Shown here one piece after another: positions 59,955 to 64,000 of a stretch of 64,000 nucleotides of DNA. Position 1 is the stretch's first letter; every line of letters starts with the position of its first letter. A model generated the notes under the pieces. The model was not told where the DNA came from, ran no database searches, and worked only from the letters and a program-made list of their open reading frames with translations. The position numbers and the translations under genes were made by a program. The DNA is from Flavobacteriaceae bacterium NBU2973 (GTDB lineage: Bacteria; Bacteroidota; Bacteroidia; Flavobacteriales; Flavobacteriaceae). Location: the NCBI GenBank assembly GCA_026162565.1, contig JAOEIQ010000003.1, forward strand, positions 186,001 through 250,000, read 5' to 3'.

Positions 59955-62900
59955 ATGAAAAAATTACTTTCATTAGTAATGCTATTCTGCGTTACTTTTT
60001 TATCTGCACAAGAATTCTCAATGGATTTAGTAAAAAACATGAAACCAAGAAATATTGGCCCTGGTGGAATGTCTGGTCGTGTTACTGCTATTGATGTTGT
60101 ATTAAATAATCCAGATGTTATGTATGTAGGTACTGCCTCTGGTGGCCTATGGAAATCAACATCAGGAGGTATAAAATGGGATCCTATTTTTGAAAAAGAA
60201 GTAACTGGTTCTATAGGTGCTGTTGCTATACAACAATCTAATCCTTCTGTAGTTTGGGTCGGAACAGGAGAAGGAAACCCTAGGAACAGTTTAAATGGTG
60301 GTTACGGAATTTTCAAATCGCTAGATGGTGGAAAAACATGGAAATCGATGGGATTAGAAAAAACCAGACATATTCATCGCGTTATCATAGATCCTACTAA
60401 TCCAGATGTTGTTTACGTTGGTGCAATTGGATCTCCTTGGGGAATTCATCCAGAAAGAGGTGTATACAAAACAACTGATGGCGGACTAACATGGAATAAA
60501 ATTCTATTTGCAAATAATAAAACTGGAACAGGCGATTTAATTATGGATCCAACTAATCCAAATAAATTAATTGCTGCAATGTGGGAACATAAACGTGATC
60601 CATGGTTCTTTAAATCCGGTGGAGAAGGTTCTGGTTTACATATAACTCATGATGGTGGTAAAACTTGGAAAAAAATAACTGATAAGGATGGTTTACCTAA
60701 AGGAGATTTAGGAAGAATTGGTGTAGCTATTGCTTCAAATAAACCAAACATTGTCTACGCTTTAGTTGAAGCTAAAAAGAATGGGTTTTATAAAAGCGAA
60801 GACGGAGGCAATACATGGAAAAAAGTAAATGATAACATGAACGAAATTGGAAATCGCCCTTTTTACTATGGAGAAATATACGTAGATCCACAAAATGAAA
60901 ATCGTATACATTCAATTTTTACTTATGTCAATACTTCTGAAGATGGTGGAAAAAGCTTTTCACAATTAATGCCAGCATATGGCGTAGATAATGGCGTGCA
61001 TCCCGATCATCATGCATGGTGGATTCATCCTAAAAATGGAGATTTTATGATCGATGGTAACGATGGAGGATTAAACATCACTAAAGACGGTGGAAAAACT
61101 TGGCGTTTTATAGGTAATTTACCTGTTGCGCAATTCTATCATATTAATGTTGATAACGAATATCCTTATAATGTGTATGGAGGTATGCAAGATAATGGTT
61201 CTTGGAGAGGTCCTGCTTATGTTTGGAGAGCTCAAGGTATTCGCAATAGTTACTGGCAAGAAATTAGTTTTGGAGATGGTTTTGATGTGGTTCCAGATAA
61301 AGACGATTCACGTTTTGGATGGTCCATGAGTCAACAAGGATTTGTAAGTCGTTACGATTGGCAAACAGGAAACAACTACACTGTGAGACCTACTCATCCA
61401 GATCCAGACGTATTATTACGATTTAATTGGAATGCTGCTATTAATATTGATCCTTTTGATAATAATACACTGTACTTTGGAAGTCAATTTGTACACAAAT
61501 CAACAGATAAAGGTGAAACATGGACCTTGATTTCAGATGACTTAACTACTAACAATCCTGAAAAACTAAAGCAATCTGAAAGTGGTGGACTCACTATGGA
61601 TGCAACTGGAGCAGAAAATCACTGTACCATTCTAGTAATTGAACCGTCACCAGTTGAAAAAGATATGCTTTGGATTGGTACAGATGATGGTCGCGTGCAT
61701 GTTTCTACTAATGGAGGGCAAACCTACACTGACGTATCCAAAAATTTAAGAGGATTACCTGAAGGTAGTTGGATTACACAAATAAAAGCATCCAACAAAA
61801 ATAAAGGCGAAGCACTTTTAGTTGCAAATGATTACAGACGATTTAATTATACACCATATGCATACAGAACAAAAGATTATGGTAAAACTTGGTCTCGCAT
61901 TGTTGACCAAAACGATGTATTAAGTTATACCTTGAGTATAGTTGAAGATCCTATTGAATCTAACTTATTATTTTTAGGTACAGATGATGGGTTATATATA
62001 TCAATAGACGCAGGAAATAATTGGACAAAATGGACAGAAGGCTTCCCAACTGTCTCTGTAAAAGATTTGGTAATTCAACCTCGCGAACATGATTTAGTAA
62101 TTGGAACTTTTGGTCGTGCAGCTTGGGTTTTAGATGATATTCGCCCGTTAAGAGCTCTTGCTAAAAACAAACAACTTATAAATAATAAAATTGAATTATT
62201 TGAACCTCCAACTGCTTATCAAGCAGCATACCAACAACCAACAGGAAGTCGCTTTGGTGGAGATGCTTTATACAATGGAGAAAACAGACCTTATGGAGCA
62301 CACTTTGCTTATTATGTAAAAATAGATACAAAGAAGAAGGATGTAGAAGATAAAGATGATGAAAAAGATAAAAAGAGTGACGATGATGATACTATGAATG
62401 ATGTTTCGAGTGCCTCAACGTCCGATCAGGATGATAATAATGTAGTAAAATGGGATTCGTTAACTCTTAAAATTTATGATGGAGATCGCCTAATTAGAAC
62501 TTTAAAACAGAAAGCACCAGATAGTACAAGAATTTATAAATGGACTTGGTTTATGGATGAAAAAGGTGGTGATAGACCTTCAAGAAATATAAGAAAGCGT
62601 ACATCTGAACCTGGAGGTGTTGGTGTTAAACCAGGAACTTATAAAGCTGTTTTACATTTTGGTGATCAAACTTCTGAAGAAATGATTACAGTGGCTTCAG
62701 ACCCTCGATTAAAAGTATCTACTGCCAACATTAATCAAGTATATGATGCTTCCAAACAACTTGAAGCTATGAGGCAAACTGCAGCAGATGCAGTAAAACA
62801 ATTAGTAGAAAGTAAACAAATAGCAGAACAATATAAAAAAGAATTAGGTAAGCTAGATAAAAAAACATATAAAGAAGACATAAAAGCTTCTAAAGATATT

Positions 62901-63206
62901 GTTGAAAAAATTGATGACCTAATTGCTATTTATTTAGGAAAGGTCGACAAGCGTCAAGGTATTACTCGTAATCCGGATCCTAATGTTAATCAACGTTTAG
63001 GTACTGCAGGTTGGTATGTTGGCTCGAGACAAAATGGTCTAACATCCACTGAAAAGACGCTGATTAAAAATGCAAAAGACGCTTTAAGTAAAGCTTTAGA
63101 TTCAACTAATACATTTTTTAATGATGAATGGAATCCTTATAAAGAAAAAATTGAAGCTTTAGAAACGTCACCTTTTAAGGCTATTAAAACATTTAAGTTA
63201 GACTAA
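59955..63206 (+). CDS. Large exported BNR/sortilin-like beta-propeller protein
   Basis: 1083 aa. Signal peptide 1-19 (LSAQ). Residues about 25-730 are Asp-box/BNR blades of the VPS10/sortilin propeller type: KSLDGGKTWKSM, KTTDGGLTWNKI, THDGGKTWKKI, KSEDGGNTWKKV, STDKGETWTLI. An acidic low-complexity insert (about 795-830, KKDVEDKDDEKDKKSDDDD) precedes a C-terminal beta domain and helical tail. Often annotated as glycosyl hydrolase because of sialidase-like Asp boxes, without sialidase active-site residues that I can see; a role as protein-binding or peptidase-like exported protein is more probable. Confidence 0.85.
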   Translation: MKKLLSLVMLFCVTFLSAQEFSMDLVKNMKPRNIGPGGMSGRVTAIDVVLNNPDVMYVGTASGGLWKSTSGGIKWDPIFEKEVTGSIGAVAIQQSNPSVVWVGTGEGNPRNSLNGGYGIFKSLDGGKTWKSMGLEKTRHIHRVIIDPTNPDVVYVGAIGSPWGIHPERGVYKTTDGGLTWNKILFANNKTGTGDLIMDPTNPNKLIAAMWEHKRDPWFFKSGGEGSGLHITHDGGKTWKKITDKDGLPKGDLGRIGVAIASNKPNIVYALVEAKKNGFYKSEDGGNTWKKVNDNMNEIGNRPFYYGEIYVDPQNENRIHSIFTYVNTSEDGGKSFSQLMPAYGVDNGVHPDHHAWWIHPKNGDFMIDGNDGGLNITKDGGKTWRFIGNLPVAQFYHINVDNEYPYNVYGGMQDNGSWRGPAYVWRAQGIRNSYWQEISFGDGFDVVPDKDDSRFGWSMSQQGFVSRYDWQTGNNYTVRPTHPDPDVLLRFNWNAAINIDPFDNNTLYFGSQFVHKSTDKGETWTLISDDLTTNNPEKLKQSESGGLTMDATGAENHCTILVIEPSPVEKDMLWIGTDDGRVHVSTNGGQTYTDVSKNLRGLPEGSWITQIKASNKNKGEALLVANDYRRFNYTPYAYRTKDYGKTWSRIVDQNDVLSYTLSIVEDPIESNLLFLGTDDGLYISIDAGNNWTKWTEGFPTVSVKDLVIQPREHDLVIGTFGRAAWVLDDIRPLRALAKNKQLINNKIELFEPPTAYQAAYQQPTGSRFGGDALYNGENRPYGAHFAYYVKIDTKKKDVEDKDDEKDKKSDDDDTMNDVSSASTSDQDDNNVVKWDSLTLKIYDGDRLIRTLKQKAPDSTRIYKWTWFMDEKGGDRPSRNIRKRTSEPGGVGVKPGTYKAVLHFGDQTSEEMITVASDPRLKVSTANINQVYDASKQLEAMRQTAADAVKQLVESKQIAEQYKKELGKLDKKTYKEDIKASKDIVEKIDDLIAIYLGKVDKRQGITRNPDPNVNQRLGTAGWYVGSRQNGLTSTEKTLIKNAKDALSKALDSTNTFFNDEWNPYKEKIEALETSPFKAIKTFKLD

Positions 63207-63212
63207 TTTTAA

Positions 63213-63244
63213 AAAAACCCGATTCTAATAAGAATCGGGTTTTT
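63213..63244. terminator. Terminator between the propeller and EF-hand genes
   Basis: Stem AAAAACCCGATTCT / AGAATCGGGTTTTT with loop AATA; T runs on both strands, shared by the convergent genes. Confidence 0.9.
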
Positions 63245-63246
63245 GT

Positions 63247-63525
63247 TTACTTGCTTTCATCTGCTATTTCATCGACTGCAGCTTTAAATTCTTCCCAATC
63301 AATAAGTTCATCATCAGACTTATCATAACCTTCAATTAACTTCCTAGAGACAATCCCTCTTATAAAACCACTTATCTCCGCTTGTTTTAATAAGGTAACT
63401 ATTTCTTCACGATTTAGTTTACCATCACTATCCTTATCAAAAAAATTAAAGGCTTCTTCTGGACTCTTAAAATGATTGGTTATTAAAATTTGTATTTTAT
63501 TAAGTATAGATTCTTTAGTCGCCAT
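63247..63525 (-). CDS. EF-hand domain protein
   Basis: 92 aa, cytosolic. Two EF-hands: DKDSDGKLNREE (29-40), with the canonical D-x-D-x-D-G spacing, and DKSDDELIDWEE (68-79), in which the Gly at position 6 is replaced by Glu. A small calcium-binding protein of unknown partner; it could be a calcium buffer or sensor. It lies 44 nt downstream of the asparagine-synthetase-B-like gene and may be co-transcribed with it. Confidence 0.85.
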   Translation of the reverse strand: MATKESILNKIQILITNHFKSPEEAFNFFDKDSDGKLNREEIVTLLKQAEISGFIRGIVSRKLIEGYDKSDDELIDWEEFKAAVDEIADESK

Positions 63526-63569
63526 TTTGTTTTAGATTGATTATGAGCTTTCTAAAGTTACTAAAAAAA

Positions 63570-64000
63570 TCACGTTTTTTGCTTTTTCTTTTTAGCAGCT
63601 GGAAATAACACATTATTTAATATCAAACGATATCCTGGAGAGGTTGGATGTAATTCTAGTTCTGTTTTAGGATCACCTACTCTATGCGTATAATCTTCTG
63701 GATCGTGACCTCCATAAAACGTAAAAAACCCTTTTCCTTTTATTCCGTGTATATATCTGGCTTCACTATTGGTTTTATTTTCTCCTAAAACCAATACATT
63801 AGACTTTATTTGATCTCTTGTGAAAGAGGTAGTTTGACCCATAAAACCTTTAACTAAAGCTGTATGATTTTGATTTAACATCGTAGGCACTGGATCCCAT
63901 TTAGCAGAAAAATCCATTAATGTAAAGTAGTCTGTTGTTTTTGGAATACGACGTTTACTAGTCATGTCAATCGATGAAAATTCATAAACCGTTGGGCTTT
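63570..64000 (-). CDS. Asparagine-synthetase-B-like protein, 3' part (cut by window edge)
   Basis: Partial: the reading frame stays open to the right edge (SPTVYEFSSID precedes the internal Met at 63965), so the visible 143 or so residues are the C-terminal third of a protein of about 420 residues. DYFTLMDFSAKWDPVPTMLN, TALVKGFMGQTTSFTRDQIK, ARYIHGIKGKGFFTFYGGHD, HPTSPGYRLILNNVLFPAAK and a Lys-rich end match the Bacteroidota family labelled asparagine synthetase B. The visible part has no ATP-pyrophosphatase (SGGxDS) motif, so that name may be misleading; a glutamine-amidotransferase-like fold is possible. Confidence 0.82.
   Translation of the reverse strand, partial: SPTVYEFSSIDMTSKRRIPKTTDYFTLMDFSAKWDPVPTMLNQNHTALVKGFMGQTTSFTRDQIKSNVLVLGENKTNSEARYIHGIKGKGFFTFYGGHDPEDYTHRVGDPKTELELHPTSPGYRLILNNVLFPAAKKKKQKT

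Noticed and set aside
59955-63206. Sialidase/glycosyl hydrolase
   Set aside because: Asp boxes alone do not show hydrolase activity; no Arg triad or Tyr/Glu pair could be identified.
1-64000. tRNA, rRNA, prophage, insertion sequence or riboswitch
   Set aside because: No cloverleaf, ribosomal, transposase, integrase or phage structural signatures were seen; intergenic regions are short and explained by terminators, promoters and repeats.

Overview
The window is chromosomal DNA of a marine-type member of the Flavobacteriaceae (Bacteroidota). The evidence is low G+C, Bacteroidota promoter boxes (TTG plus TAnnTTTG, e.g. TACCTTTG), A-rich ribosome binding sites, several secreted proteins ending in type IX secretion (Por) sorting domains, SxxC-type lipoproteins, a CarB without its allosteric domain, and the flavobacterial asparagine-synthetase-B-like and DUF6090 families. 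I cannot fix the genus. Most of the window is ordinary core genome. No rRNA, tRNA, CRISPR array, prophage or insertion sequence is visible.

Layout. 1-1.5 kb: a stand-alone reverse transcriptase of the defence-associated (UG/DRT) kind, its upstream region cut off by the window edge. 1.6-2.9 kb: rmuC. 3.0-4.9 kb: a SatD-like gene overlapping a DUF3307 membrane gene and followed by a hotdog thioesterase, all behind three 28-bp operator-like repeats built into the promoter. 5-17.9 kb: a DOMON/T9SS protein and ankyrin protein pair, carB, rpmH, a small TPR protein, a lytic transglycosylase, an alpha/beta hydrolase, a small GNAT, mtaB, a peptide-binding lipoprotein, a GlmU-like protein and rpmE2. 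18-23 kb: a DUF4199 protein, a glycosyltransferase, a phosphohexomutase and an MsbA-like ABC exporter. 23.4-25 kb: an ECF sigma factor, a membrane protein with a thrice-repeated motif and a CpxP/Spy-like protein. 25-38.7 kb: a beta-propeller lipoprotein, an RsmB-like methyltransferase, a secreted endonuclease I, a bestrophin, purL, two exported beta-helix-like proteins and a secreted M14 carboxypeptidase. 38.8-47.1 kb: a fatty-acid beta-oxidation cluster (acyl-CoA ligase, MarR regulator, dehydrogenase/hydratase, thiolase, acyl-CoA dehydrogenase) interrupted by a four-helix-bundle (IVP) cassette. 47.2-51.8 kb: an ECF sigma/RskA-type anti-sigma pair facing a DUF4331 (two halves)/TPR lipoprotein operon. 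52-64 kb: a propeller + NTF2-like protein, DUF6090, DUF6265, an M28 peptidase, two YdeI-type proteins, a MoxR ATPase/VWA pair, a large sortilin-like propeller protein, an EF-hand protein and the 3' part of an asparagine-synthetase-B-like gene.

The most noteworthy points are: (1) the UG/DRT-type reverse transcriptase; (2) the SatD-DUF3307 pair, where SatD reads like a diverged class III nucleotidyl-cyclase fold plus a C-terminal HTH, with matching palindromic operators between and downstream of the promoter boxes; (3) a family of palindromic repeats that lies not only between genes but also in frame inside purL and mtaB and across the 5' end of a MoxR gene; (4) an IVP gene bracketed by 25-nt inverted repeats inside the beta-oxidation operon; and (5) a 24-bp perfect palindrome abutting the promoter of marR. 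All functional statements come from reading motifs and family knowledge; no database search was possible.
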